From positions 18,799 to 82,798 of the forward strand of contig NZ_JAKWBE010000035.1 of NCBI RefSeq assembly GCF_022513565.1: 64,000 nt of DNA, read 5' to 3'. Shown here piece by piece: positions 49,190 to 58,379 of this stretch. The notes beneath the pieces are model-generated. The model saw only the letters and a program-made list of their open reading frames with translations, was not told where the DNA came from and made no database searches. The number at the start of each line of letters is the position of its first letter. Position 1 is the first letter of the stretch. The DNA comes from Streptomyces gilvus (GTDB lineage Bacteria > Actinomycetota > Actinomycetes > Streptomycetales > Streptomycetaceae). The translations under genes and the position numbers were made by a program.

Positions 49190-49288
49190 CCAAGACGTCC
49201 GAGACGACGGTCGACGTTCGACATATCGACTCCCGGATGTCATGTCCTGCTCACATGCGTGCACCCCACACCACCGCACAGGAGCGTC

Positions 49289-51298
49289 ATGAACCCTTTC
49301 CACCCCTTACGAGGGCGTCGGCTCTCCGCCGTCGGCCTGCTGGCCGCCACCGCACTCCTGGCCGCCGGAACAGCGGCCGCGGCGCCCGACGCCACCACCG
49401 TCAAGGCCTCGACCCTCGGAGCCCAGGCAGCCCAGTCCGGGCGCTACTTCGGCACCGCCGCGGCCGCCGGGAAGCTCGGTGACTCGACGTACTCCACGAT
49501 TCTCGACCGGGAATTCAACATGATCACCCCGGAGAACGAGATGAAGTGGGACACCACCGAGCGCTCCCGCGGCTCGTTCAACTTCGGCCCCGCAGACCAG
49601 ATCGTCAACCACGCCGCCGCCCACGGCCAGCGCATGCGCGGCCACACCCTCGTCTGGCACTCCCAACTGCCCGGCTGGGTCAGCTCCATCACCGACGCCA
49701 CCACCCTGCGCAGCGTGATGAAGACCCACATCACCACCGAGATGAACCACTTCAAGGGCAAGATCTACGCCTGGGACGTGGTCAACGAGGCGTTCGCCGA
49801 CGGCAGCAGCCAGCACCGCGGCTCGGTGTTCCAGAACGTCCTCGGCAACGGCTTCATCGAGGAGGCATTCCGCACCGCGCGGGCCGCCGACCCTGCCGCC
49901 AAGCTCTGCTACAACGACTACAACATCGAGGACTGGAACGCCGCCAAGACCCAGGGCGTCTACGCCATGGTCCGCGACTTCAAGTCCCGCGGCGTGCCCA
50001 TCGACTGCGTCGGCTTCCAGTCCCACTTCGGCACCGGCGGCCCGCCCGCGAGCTTCCAGACCACCCTGTCGAACTTCGCCGCGCTCGGCGTCGACGTGCA
50101 GATCACCGAACTCGACATCGCGCAGGCACCGGCCACCGCCTACGCGAACACCGTCAAAGCGTGCATGAACGTGGCGCGTTGCAAGGGCATCACCGTGTGG
50201 GGCGTCCGGGACAGCGACTCCTGGCGCACCGGACAGAAGCCGCTGCTGTTCGACAACAACGGCAACAAGAAGCCGGCGTACAACGCGGTGCTCACGGCGC
50301 TCGGCGGCACGCCCGCGACCACCGCCCGCGCCTCCGCCGCCGCCCTCCCGTCGAGCTTCCGATGGAGTTCGAGCGGCGCGCTGATCGCTCCCAAGCCCGA
50401 CTCGACACACAACATCGCGGGGATCAAGGACCCGTCGGTCGTGTACTACAACGGCAAGTACCACGTCTTCGCGAGCGTAGCGAGCTCCTCCGGCTACAGC
50501 CTGGTGTACCTCAGCTTCAGCGACTGGTCGCAGGCCGGCTCGGCCACGCACCACTACCTCGACCGCGGCGCGATCGGCACCGGCTACCGGGCCGCCCCGC
50601 AGATCTTCTACTTCGCGCCGCAGAAACTCTGGTACCTCGTCTACCAGACCGGCAACGCCTCGTACTCCACCAACGCCGACATCAGCAACCCCAACGGCTG
50701 GAGCGCGCCACGCAACTTCTACGCCTCGATGCCGGACATCATCAGGCAGAACATCGGCGGCGGTTACTGGGTCGACATGTGGGTGATCTGCGACAGCGCC
50801 AGGTGCTACCTGTTCTCCTCGGACGACAACGGACACCTGTACCGCTCGCAGACCGGCCTGTCCCAGTTCCCGAACGGCTTCACCAACACCGTCATCGCGG
50901 CCCAGGACTCCAACAAGTTCGCCCTGTTCGAGGCGAGCAACGTCTACAAGGTGCAGGGCAGCAACCAGTACCTGCTGATCGTCGAGGCCATCGGCTCCGA
51001 CGGCCGGCGCTACTTCCGCTCCTGGACCTCCGGCAGTATCGCGGGCTCGTGGACCCCGCTGGCCGCCACCGAGAGCAATCCCCTCGCCCGCGCCACCAAC
51101 GTCACCTTCCCGGCGGGCGCGTGGACGAAGGACATCAGCCACGGAGAGATGATCCGCGCCGGATACGACCAGACGCTGACCATCCCCTCCTGCCGGCTCC
51201 AGTACCTCTACCAGGGCCTCAACCCCAACGCGAGCGGTAACTACAACACCCTCCCCTGGCGACTGGGCCTGCTCACCCAGACCAACTCCACCTGCTGA
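49289..51298 (+). CDS. Secreted bifunctional GH10 xylanase / GH62 alpha-L-arabinofuranosidase
   Basis: A 669-residue exported fusion enzyme. Signal peptide 1-32. GH10 barrel about 40-340: MITPENEMKWD, RGHTLVWHSQLPGW, acid/base Glu167 (WDVVNEAF), nucleophile Glu274 (QITELD), and GITVWGVRDSDSWR. A short Ala/Thr linker (342-353) leads to the GH62 five-blade propeller, about 355-669, with Asp381 (GIKDPSVVYY), Asp496 (VDMWVICD) and Glu548 (ALFEASNVYK). The xylanase cuts the xylan backbone while GH62 removes arabinose from arabinoxylan. No CBM13 or CBM2 is attached, unlike many Streptomyces xylanases. RBS GGAG precedes ATG 49289. GH54 follows 33 bp later. Confidence 0.93.
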   Translation: MNPFHPLRGRRLSAVGLLAATALLAAGTAAAAPDATTVKASTLGAQAAQSGRYFGTAAAAGKLGDSTYSTILDREFNMITPENEMKWDTTERSRGSFNFGPADQIVNHAAAHGQRMRGHTLVWHSQLPGWVSSITDATTLRSVMKTHITTEMNHFKGKIYAWDVVNEAFADGSSQHRGSVFQNVLGNGFIEEAFRTARAADPAAKLCYNDYNIEDWNAAKTQGVYAMVRDFKSRGVPIDCVGFQSHFGTGGPPASFQTTLSNFAALGVDVQITELDIAQAPATAYANTVKACMNVARCKGITVWGVRDSDSWRTGQKPLLFDNNGNKKPAYNAVLTALGGTPATTARASAAALPSSFRWSSSGALIAPKPDSTHNIAGIKDPSVVYYNGKYHVFASVASSSGYSLVYLSFSDWSQAGSATHHYLDRGAIGTGYRAAPQIFYFAPQKLWYLVYQTGNASYSTNADISNPNGWSAPRNFYASMPDIIRQNIGGGYWVDMWVICDSARCYLFSSDDNGHLYRSQTGLSQFPNGFTNTVIAAQDSNKFALFEASNVYKVQGSNQYLLIVEAIGSDGRRYFRSWTSGSIAGSWTPLAATESNPLARATNVTFPAGAWTKDISHGEMIRAGYDQTLTIPSCRLQYLYQGLNPNASGNYNTLPWRLGLLTQTNSTC

Positions 51299-51331
51299 CC
51301 GTCCCCTTCACCACGACCCAAGGAGCTTCCC

Positions 51332-52405
51332 GTGATCGTCCGACCGTCGTTACGTCCCTCCCGCCGCGCCCTCCTCGCCACCGGAGCGGCCCTCGCCCTC
51401 GGCGCCGGCATCCTCACCGGCACCGCCCCGGCCTCCCACGCCGCGGGATCGCTGCCCTGCGACCTGTACGCCTCCGGCGGCACACCCTGTGTGGCCGCCC
51501 ACAGCACGACCCGCGCCCTGTACTCCTCCTACAACGGCCCGCTCTACCAGGTGCGACGCGCCTCCGACAACGCCACTCGCGACATCGGCGTCCTCGGCGC
51601 GGGAGGCGTCGCGAACGCGTCCGCCCAGGACTCCTTCTGCGCGGGCACGTCCTGCGTCATCACCGTCATCTACGACCAGTCCGGCCGGGGCAACCGCCTC
51701 ACCCAGGCGCCCCCCGGAGGCTTCTCCGGGCCGGCCGCGGGCGGGTACGACAACCTCGCCAACGCCACCGCGGCACCGATCACGGTCGCCGGCCACAAGG
51801 CCTACGGCGTCTACGTCGCCCCCGGCACCGGCTACCGCAACAACAAGACCAACGGCGTCGCCAAGGGCGACCAGGCGGAGGGCATGTACGCCGTCCTCGA
51901 CGGCACGCACCACAACGGCGGCTGCTGCTTCGACTACGGCAACGCCGAGACCAACAGCCGCGACAACGGCAACGGCACCATGGAGGCCATCTACTTCGGC
52001 AACAGCAAGTCCTGGGGCTACGGCAGCGGCAACGGCCCCTGGATCATGGCCGACCTCGAGAACGGCCTGTTCTCCGGCGTCAACCAGCACTACAACGCGA
52101 ACGACCCCTCCATCAGCCACCGCTATCTGACCGCCGTCATCAAGGGCGGGCCCAACAAATGGGCCATCCGCGGCGGCAACGCCCAGTCCGGCGGCCTGTC
52201 CACCTTCTACAACGGGGTCCGCCCCAACGTCTCCGGCTACAACCCGATGAAGAAGGAGGGCGCCATCATCCTCGGCATCGGCGGCGACAACAGCCACGGA
52301 GCCGCCGGCACGTTCTACGAAGGCGTCATGACCTCCGGCTACCCCTCGGACTCCACCGAGAACGCCGTACAGGCCAACATCACCGCCGCCGGCTACGGCA
52401 GGTGA
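51332..52405 (+). CDS. Secreted GH54 alpha-L-arabinofuranosidase catalytic domain
   Basis: A 357-residue exported enzyme matching the AbfB catalytic domain (GH54). Signal peptide about 1-38 (RRALLATGAALALGAG to SHA). Nucleophile Glu243 (ADLENGLFSG), acid/base Asp319 (IGGDNSHG), and the rare vicinal disulfide Cys198-Cys199 (GGCCFDYGN) all agree with the fungal AkAbfB positions shifted by 22. The CBM42 arabinose-binding domain that normally follows in fungal enzymes is absent. It should remove 1,2-, 1,3- or 1,5-linked arabinose from arabinan and arabinoxylan. GTG 51332 follows AAGGAG and lies 33 bp behind the GH10-GH62 gene, so it is an operon. Confidence 0.9.
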   Translation: MIVRPSLRPSRRALLATGAALALGAGILTGTAPASHAAGSLPCDLYASGGTPCVAAHSTTRALYSSYNGPLYQVRRASDNATRDIGVLGAGGVANASAQDSFCAGTSCVITVIYDQSGRGNRLTQAPPGGFSGPAAGGYDNLANATAAPITVAGHKAYGVYVAPGTGYRNNKTNGVAKGDQAEGMYAVLDGTHHNGGCCFDYGNAETNSRDNGNGTMEAIYFGNSKSWGYGSGNGPWIMADLENGLFSGVNQHYNANDPSISHRYLTAVIKGGPNKWAIRGGNAQSGGLSTFYNGVRPNVSGYNPMKKEGAIILGIGGDNSHGAAGTFYEGVMTSGYPSDSTENAVQANITAAGYGR

Positions 52406-52412
52406 CGGCGCC

Positions 52413-52451
52413 GGGCGGCCCGGGTCGACGCCCCGCCGGCCCGGGCCGCCC
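52413..52451 (+). terminator. Terminator of the arabinoxylanase operon
   Basis: GGGCGGCCCGGG (52413-52424) pairs perfectly with CCCGGGCCGCCC (52440-52451), seven bp after the GH54 stop codon. Confidence 0.75.
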
Positions 52452-52539
52452 CTCCCACGTCCCCGACCACCGCGTTTGATCGGACCTCACCCCATCGGTG
52501 AGGCTGGAGGTCCGGCGCAGTCGAGGGAAAGGTCCCGAC

Positions 52540-53370
52540 GTGGTCAGCATTCCGACGTACACGCTCAACGACAGCACGACGATCCCCGCCATCGGACTGG
52601 GCACCTGGCCGATGAGCGACGCGGAGGCGGAACGCGCCGTGGCCGGGGCCCTGGAGACGGGCTACCGCCTGGTCGACACGGCGGCCAACTACCGCAACGA
52701 GTCCGGAGTCGGCCTCGGCATCGCCCGCAGCGGCATCCCGCGCGAGGAGGTCGTCGTCACGACGAAGCTGCCCGGACGCCACCACGGCCACGAGGAGACG
52801 CTCGCCTCCTTCGAGGAGTCCCGCAGGCGACTGGGCCTGGAGTACGTGGACCTGTACCTGATCCACTGGCCGCTGCCCCGCGTCGACAAGTACGTCGACT
52901 CCTGGCGCGCCATGATCAAGCTCCGCGAGGACGGGCTGGTCCGCTCCATCGGCGTCTCCAACTTCACCGCTGAGCACATCGAGCGACTGGAGAAGGAGAC
53001 CGGTGTGCTGCCCTCGGTGAACCAGATCGAGCTGCACCCGCTCTTCCCGCAGGAACAGCTGCGCGCGTTCCACAGCGACAAGGGCATCGTCACCGAGAGC
53101 TGGAGCCCGCTCGGCCGGGGCAGCAGCCTCCTCGAGGACCCGGCCGTCGTCTCCGTCGCCGAGGCCCACGGCGTGACACCCGGGCAGGTCGTCCTGCGCT
53201 GGCACACCCAGCTCGGCGCGCTGCCCGTCCCGAAGTCCTCCGACCCCGAGCGGCAGCGGCAGAACCTCGACATCTTCGGCTTCGAGCTCGACGCCGACCA
53301 GCTGGCAGCCGTAGCCGACCGCGCCCACCGGCGTCTGGGCGGCGATCCGGTGGTGCACGAGGAGTTCTGA
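52540..53370 (+). CDS. Aldo/keto reductase
   Basis: A 276-residue NADPH-dependent AKR, close in form to 2,5-diketo-D-gluconate reductases. The tetrad is visible: Asp and Tyr in LVDTAANYRNE, Lys in VVTTKLPGR, His in LYLIHWPLP. IGVSNFTAEHIERL, NQIELHPLFPQEQLR and ALPVPKSSDPERQRQNL bind NADPH. It is cytoplasmic and should reduce an aldehyde or keto sugar. GTG 52540 is chosen because GGAAAGG lies seven bases upstream; the frame extends to GTG 52498. A role with the preceding sugar-release operon is possible, but a terminator separates them. Confidence 0.92.
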   Translation: MVSIPTYTLNDSTTIPAIGLGTWPMSDAEAERAVAGALETGYRLVDTAANYRNESGVGLGIARSGIPREEVVVTTKLPGRHHGHEETLASFEESRRRLGLEYVDLYLIHWPLPRVDKYVDSWRAMIKLREDGLVRSIGVSNFTAEHIERLEKETGVLPSVNQIELHPLFPQEQLRAFHSDKGIVTESWSPLGRGSSLLEDPAVVSVAEAHGVTPGQVVLRWHTQLGALPVPKSSDPERQRQNLDIFGFELDADQLAAVADRAHRRLGGDPVVHEEF

Positions 53371-53429
53371 GCCGCCGCGCGGGGTACTCGGGCGGCCGCG
53401 AGGGACCGGACGTGCGGAGGGAGCCACGG

Positions 53430-54047
53430 GTGGGTGAGCGGGACCGGCTGCGGGACTACCACGACAAGCGCGACTTCCGGCGGACCGGGGAGCCACGGGG
53501 TCGGTCGGCGGCCGCGGGGGACGAGCCCCGCTTCGTCGTACAGATCCACGACGCCGGCACCCTGCACTTCGACTTCCGGTTGCAGGTCGGCGACGTGCTG
53601 AAGTCGTGGTCCGTCCCCAAGGGGCCCTCCGACGACCCGCACGACAAGCGGCTCGCCGTGCCCACCGAGGACCATCCCCTGGAGTACGAGGACTTCGAGG
53701 GCGTGATCCCGCGGGGCGAGTACGGCGGGGGCACGGTGATCGTGTGGGACCACGGCACGTACGAGCCGCTCAGCCACGACCGCAAGGGGCGGCCCGTCGA
53801 CTTCGGGCAGTCCCTGGAGGGCGGACACGCCCGCTTCCGCCTCAAGGGATCCAAACTGCACGGCGAGTACGCCCTCACCCGGTTCCGCGGCGGCAAGGAC
53901 GGCGACCGGGAAGAGGCCTGGCTGCTGGTGCGGGCCGGCCGCGCGAAGGCCTCCGGGCACGGCACCCCGGATCCGCGCCGGGCCCGCTCGGTCAGCAGCG
54001 GCCGTACGCTCGCGCAGGTCGCAGCCGACGACGGCGCCAAGGGATAG
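53430..54047 (+). CDS. Stand-alone LigD-type 3'-phosphoesterase
   Basis: A 205-residue protein equal to the PE domain of DNA ligase D. FVVQIHDAGTLHFDFRLQ supplies His40, His46 and Asp48, and a further conserved His is in TEDHPLEYEDFEG (His82). GVIPRGEYGGGTVIVWDHGTYE and FRLKGSKLHGEYALTRF are PE signatures. The domain removes 3'-phosphate and 3'-ribonucleotides from DNA or RNA ends during non-homologous end joining. The ligase and polymerase domains are absent and no ku gene is nearby. GTG 53430 is supported by GGAGGGAG six bases upstream; GTG 53412 is the alternative. The C-terminus is a basic tail. Confidence 0.88.
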   Translation: MGERDRLRDYHDKRDFRRTGEPRGRSAAAGDEPRFVVQIHDAGTLHFDFRLQVGDVLKSWSVPKGPSDDPHDKRLAVPTEDHPLEYEDFEGVIPRGEYGGGTVIVWDHGTYEPLSHDRKGRPVDFGQSLEGGHARFRLKGSKLHGEYALTRFRGGKDGDREEAWLLVRAGRAKASGHGTPDPRRARSVSSGRTLAQVAADDGAKG

Positions 54048-54056
54048 CGGGCTGCC

Positions 54057-55292
54057 TCAGGTATCCGTTCGTCTCTGCCTCGGGCCGGCGGGGGCGCGCA
54101 GTTCGCGGTGGACCGCCCAGGCCACCGACACCATCGGCACGGCGACGACCGCGCCGATCACCCCCGCCAGGATGCTGCCGGCGATCACGGAGACCGCCAC
54201 GACGACCGGATGCAGCCGCACCGCCCAGCTCATCACCAGCGGGTGCAGCACATGGCCCTCGATCTGACCGACGATGACGATCAGCGCGAGGACCACGATC
54301 GCGATGACCGGCCCGCGCGAGGCCAGCGCGACCACTGTGGCCACGCCCAGCGCGATGGGCGATCCCACCAGAGGGATGAACGCGGCGAAGAACTCCAGCA
54401 GCGTCAGCGGCAGGGCCAGCGGCACCCGCAGCACGAACAGGGCGATGCCGACCAGCACCGCGTTGGTGGCCGCCACGATCACGATGCCCCGCGTGTACCC
54501 GGCGAACGTCCGCCACGCCGCGCGGCCCGCCCGGTTCCAGGGGTCCCGGGCCGGCTGCGGCAGCCACTCCTGGAACCAGTGCCAGAACCGGTCCCCGGAA
54601 TGGATGAAGAACAAGGAGCAGAACAGCGCCAGCACCCCCGCGGTCAGCACCTCCACGAGCCGCCCGGCGCCGCTCACCGCGCTGGTGATCAGCGTGGAGC
54701 GGTGCTCCGACACGAAGGTGTTGACCTTGCCCTGGAGATCCGACGTCACCGTGGGACTCACATGGAACGGAGCTCCCTGCAGCCACCGCTCGATGCGCCC
54801 GATCCCCCCGCTGAACTCCCGCCCCAGCCGGTCCCACTCGCTCGCCACCAGCTCACCGACCAGCGCCAGCAGTCCGAGGAACAGCGCCAGGCTTCCCACG
54901 ACGCTCACCACCACCGCGAGCGCCCTCGGCAGCCGGCGCGCCAGCAGATCGGCGAGGGGACGCAGTACGGAGGTCACGACCAGGGCGAGGAACAACGCGA
55001 CAGCGACCAGCTGCAGGCGTCCCAGAATCACGAAGCCCGCGTACACGGCCGCCCCGAGCACCAGCAGCCGCCACGCGTAGGCGGCACTCACCCTCAGCCC
55101 GTGGTGCACGTCCACGCCGTTCCCGGCCCCCGGCGCGGATGCCGACGCCCGGCGCGCACGGGCCACCGTCCCCTGTCCACGGGCCGGCCGGCTGCCCAGC
55201 ACGACGTACCGCATCCGACGCGGGCCGCGGCTGCCGCCGGGCCCGGCACCGGGATGCCGACGCGACCGGCGCAGGGCGTCGCTCACCTGCAC
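54057..55292 (-). CDS. AI-2E family transporter/permease
   Basis: A 411-residue membrane protein with about eight helices. After a 65-residue basic N-terminus, AYAWRLLVLGAAVYAGFVIL starts the first helix pair. A large soluble insert (SEWDRLGREFSGGIGRIERW to VSEHRSTLITSAV) follows the third helix, and the C-terminal half has the family signature FFAAFIPLVGSPIALGVATV and GHVLHPLVMSWAVRLHPVVV. Members include TqsA and cation or Na+/H+ antiporters; an actual AI-2 role is not implied. GTG 55292 is adopted, but an internal start after residue 26 is possible. It is convergent with the 3'-phosphoesterase gene. Confidence 0.85.
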   Translation of the reverse strand: MQVSDALRRSRRHPGAGPGGSRGPRRMRYVVLGSRPARGQGTVARARRASASAPGAGNGVDVHHGLRVSAAYAWRLLVLGAAVYAGFVILGRLQLVAVALFLALVVTSVLRPLADLLARRLPRALAVVVSVVGSLALFLGLLALVGELVASEWDRLGREFSGGIGRIERWLQGAPFHVSPTVTSDLQGKVNTFVSEHRSTLITSAVSGAGRLVEVLTAGVLALFCSLFFIHSGDRFWHWFQEWLPQPARDPWNRAGRAAWRTFAGYTRGIVIVAATNAVLVGIALFVLRVPLALPLTLLEFFAAFIPLVGSPIALGVATVVALASRGPVIAIVVLALIVIVGQIEGHVLHPLVMSWAVRLHPVVVAVSVIAGSILAGVIGAVVAVPMVSVAWAVHRELRAPAGPRQRRTDT

Positions 55293-55516
55293 GTCACCGC
55301 CTCACGTCGCCGCACGTCGTCGAATTACGCAGCTACGTGTTCCCAACGGGGCCTTTTTCTAAATCAGCGGTGCACGCACGGACCAGCCGGCACGGAACTG
55401 GACCCGTCGGCCCGCTTCCTCGCCGAAATTGATCCGTTCCGGTCCCAACCAGCCTCCCGGGCCTCTATCTTCACAGCGGTACTCGATCTTCACCCCATGT
55501 GCAGAGAGGCCCTCGC

Positions 55517-55954
55517 ATGCGCACCGCGCTCCGCTCCGCCCTCGTCGGCGCGATCGTCACCGGCACCGTCCTCACCACCTGCGGCACGGCAGGCGCCACA
55601 CCGCCCGGACCAGGGGTGACCGCCAGGCTCATCAGCCAGACCACCGTCGGCGACACCGACTACGTCGTCCGCGAGATCACGGTCCCGCCCGGCCAGAGCA
55701 CCGGCTGGCACTACCACGACGGCACCGTCTACGGCTTCGTCCGCCAGGGCACCCTCAGCCACTACCACGCCGACTGCGCCGAGGACGGCGTCTACCCGAG
55801 GGGCACCACCGTCCGCGAGCCGGGCGGTCCCGGTGACGTCCACCTCGGCCGCAACGAGGGCACCACCCCGCTCGTTCTCGACGTCCTCTACGTCCTCCCG
55901 CACGGCGCCCCCTACTCGGAGGACGTGCCCAACCCCGGCTGCTCCTTCCAGTGA
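55517..55954 (+). CDS. Secreted cupin-domain protein
   Basis: A 145-residue exported protein. Residues 1-33 are a signal peptide (MRTALRSALVGAIVTGTVL, with TAGAT cleavage region). The rest is a single cupin barrel with metal motif GQSTGWHYHDGTVYGFVRQG and, in the second half, DVHLGRNEGTTPLVLDVLYV. The first motif holds the His-x-His usual for metal binding. Secreted cupins of this type are common in Streptomyces, without assigned activity. ATG 55517 follows GAGAGG. It is convergent with the SpoIIE gene, the two stop codons being adjacent. Confidence 0.85.
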   Translation: MRTALRSALVGAIVTGTVLTTCGTAGATPPGPGVTARLISQTTVGDTDYVVREITVPPGQSTGWHYHDGTVYGFVRQGTLSHYHADCAEDGVYPRGTTVREPGGPGDVHLGRNEGTTPLVLDVLYVLPHGAPYSEDVPNPGCSFQ

Positions 55955-58303
55955 TCAGCCCGGAGGCAGCGGCTGCTCCGCCCAGATGGTCTTGCCCCGG
56001 CCGGTCTGCCGACTGCCCCAGCGGTGAGTGAGCTGGGCGACCAGCAGCAGTCCGCGGCCGCCCTCGTCGAAGGCGTGCGCCCGGCGCAGATGCGGCGAGG
56101 TGGAGCTGCCGTCGAAGACCTCGCAGATCAGCGTGCGGTCGCGGATCAACCGCAGCTGGATGGGCGGGGCGCCGTAGCGGATGGCGTTCGTGACCAGCTC
56201 GCTGACCACCAGCTCCGTCACGAACGCCGCCTCGTCCAGGCCCCACGCCGACAACTGCTCGGTGGCGGCCTGCCGGGCCGCGGCCACCCGCTCCGGGTCC
56301 GGTGTGATGTCCCAGGTGGCCACGCGGTCCGCGCCCAGCGCCCGGGTGCGGGCGAGCAGCAGCGCCACGTCGTCGCTGGGTTCCTCCGGCAGCACCGCCT
56401 TGAGCACCGTGTCGCACAGCGCCTCCAGGGTGTCGACGGGTGCGGTCAGCGCACGGCACAGCTCGGCGGTGGCATGGTCGACGTCCCGGTCCCGGTCCTC
56501 GAGCAGACCGTCGGTGTAGAGGGCCACCACGGCGCCCTCGGGCACCTCCAGCTCCATCGCCTCGAACGGCAGGCCCCCGACGCCCAGCGGAGGCCCGGCC
56601 GTCATCTCGATCAGTCTCGCCGTGCCGTCCGGCAGCAACAGCGCCGGCCCCGGATGACCGGCGGCCGCGACGTTCAGCCGCCGCGAGACCGGGTCGTAGA
56701 CCGCGTACAGACAGGTGGCCCCCAGCTCCGCGACCTCCTCACCGCTGTCGCCCGAGGCCAGATGGGTGACGAGATCGTCGAGGTGGGTGAGCAGCTCGTC
56801 CGGCGGCAGATCCACGTCCGCCAGCGTGCGTACGGCCGTACACAGCCGGCCCATCGTCGCCGTCGACGGAATGCCGTGCCCCACGACGTCCCCGACGACC
56901 AGGGCGACACGGCTGCCGGACAACGGGATCACGTCGAACCAGTCGCCGCCGATCCCGACCAGGGCACCCGAGGGCAGATAACGGTGCGCCACCTCCACCG
57001 CGGCCTGTCCGGGCAGTCCCTTCGGCAGCAGACTGTTCTGCAGCGCCAACGCCGTGCTGCGCTCGCGCGCGAACCGACGGGCGTTGTCGATACACACGGC
57101 CGCCCGGCTGGCCAGTTCCTCCGCCAGTACGACGTCGTCGTCCCCGAAGTCGTCCGGATTCGCGATCCGTACGCCCACCGCCGCACCCAGCGTCGTGCCG
57201 CGCGCCCGCAACGGCACCGCCAGCATCGAGTGCACACCCCTGCGCTGCGGCCGGCCCTCCGGAGCGCGGGCATTGCGCTCGGCGACCCACCGCATGAACT
57301 CCGGCTCCCCCGCCTGGCTGACGACGGCCCGCCCCGCACGCAAGGCCATCGCCGGCGGCGAGAACGAGGGGTACAGGTCCGCGTCCCCGATCCGCACCGC
57401 CGCCTCCGGCGTGCCCTCCGTCACCGAGCCGTGCGCGACACGGCGCAGCAGGATGTCGAATTCCGGCAGCGTCGGCCGCTCCTCCGCGCCCAGCACCCAG
57501 TCGAGCAGATCCACGCTCGCGAAGTCCGCGTACCGCGGCACCAGCAGCTCCACGAGCTCCTCGGCGGTACGGACCACGTCCAGCGTGGTCCCGATCGACG
57601 CCGCCGCCTCGTTCAGCAGCGCCAGACGCTCACGCGCCCAGTACTGCTCGGTACTGTCGAACGCCGCCAGCGCGACCGCGCACACCGCGCCGGAGGCGTC
57701 CCGCAGCGGCCACATGTCCGTGGTCCAGGCATGATCACGGTTGAGGGCCGGCGCGCCGGTGTAGCTCTCGTACCGGGTGGGCCGGCCCGTCTCGGCGACC
57801 TGCCGCAGATGGGCGAGGAAGCCACGGCTGTGCTCGGCGTCCTCCACGGTGTCCGAGAAGTGCCGGCCCAGCAGGACGTCCTCCGACACCCCCATGACCC
57901 GGCAGGCCACGTCGTTGAGCCGCAGATAGCGCTGGCGCGTGTCGAACACCGACATGGACATCGACGCCTGCTCAAAGGCCCGGGCGGCCAGCGTCCCTGC
58001 CGACTCGGGCGCCGCGTCGACCGCCTCGGCCGTGATCACATGGCCCGCCGCCGCACCGCCCTCACCGGTGACGGGACAGGCCCGCGCATCGAGGCTGACG
58101 CTGGAGCCGTCCCGATGCCGCACCACCACCCTCCCGGCGAGCGCCGCCAGGGCCTCGGCCGACGGCGCCTCGACGACCAGCTCCCGCACGGCCCGCCCCA
58201 CGGCCTCGTCGGCGGTGTAGCCGGTCAGTCGCCGGGCACCCTCGCTCCACCCCGTCACCATGCCCTCGGCATCGACGATCACCGCAGCAGAGCCGTGCTC
58301 CAT
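55955..58303 (-). CDS. PAS-GAF SpoIIE-type phosphatase with C-terminal anti-sigma-like ATPase
   Basis: A 782-residue signalling protein. Two PAS domains (about 5-100 and 105-225, with VTGWSEGARRLTGYTADEAV and VFDTRQRYLRLNDVACRVMG) precede a GAF domain (about 235-425). Next comes a PP2C/SpoIIE phosphatase (about 445-655), with GGDWFDVIPLSGSRVALVVG and ALYTDGLLEDRDRD for metal binding. The C-terminal HATPase_c domain (about 665-782) has LVVSELVTNAIRYGAPPIQL and DEGGRGLLLVAQL. It should act on an anti-sigma-factor antagonist in a partner-switching pathway, with the HATPase part acting as an RsbW-like kinase. No antagonist gene is adjacent. ATG 58303 has no strong RBS. Confidence 0.9.
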   Translation of the reverse strand: MEHGSAAVIVDAEGMVTGWSEGARRLTGYTADEAVGRAVRELVVEAPSAEALAALAGRVVVRHRDGSSVSLDARACPVTGEGGAAAGHVITAEAVDAAPESAGTLAARAFEQASMSMSVFDTRQRYLRLNDVACRVMGVSEDVLLGRHFSDTVEDAEHSRGFLAHLRQVAETGRPTRYESYTGAPALNRDHAWTTDMWPLRDASGAVCAVALAAFDSTEQYWARERLALLNEAAASIGTTLDVVRTAEELVELLVPRYADFASVDLLDWVLGAEERPTLPEFDILLRRVAHGSVTEGTPEAAVRIGDADLYPSFSPPAMALRAGRAVVSQAGEPEFMRWVAERNARAPEGRPQRRGVHSMLAVPLRARGTTLGAAVGVRIANPDDFGDDDVVLAEELASRAAVCIDNARRFARERSTALALQNSLLPKGLPGQAAVEVAHRYLPSGALVGIGGDWFDVIPLSGSRVALVVGDVVGHGIPSTATMGRLCTAVRTLADVDLPPDELLTHLDDLVTHLASGDSGEEVAELGATCLYAVYDPVSRRLNVAAAGHPGPALLLPDGTARLIEMTAGPPLGVGGLPFEAMELEVPEGAVVALYTDGLLEDRDRDVDHATAELCRALTAPVDTLEALCDTVLKAVLPEEPSDDVALLLARTRALGADRVATWDITPDPERVAAARQAATEQLSAWGLDEAAFVTELVVSELVTNAIRYGAPPIQLRLIRDRTLICEVFDGSSTSPHLRRAHAFDEGGRGLLLVAQLTHRWGSRQTGRGKTIWAEQPLPPG

Positions 58304-58379
58304 AGAGTTCAGGATGGTTGTTTTGTCGCACCGCTTCAACCGAAACGCGCGACCCCGGAGGGCCGCGCGTTGGCGGGGG

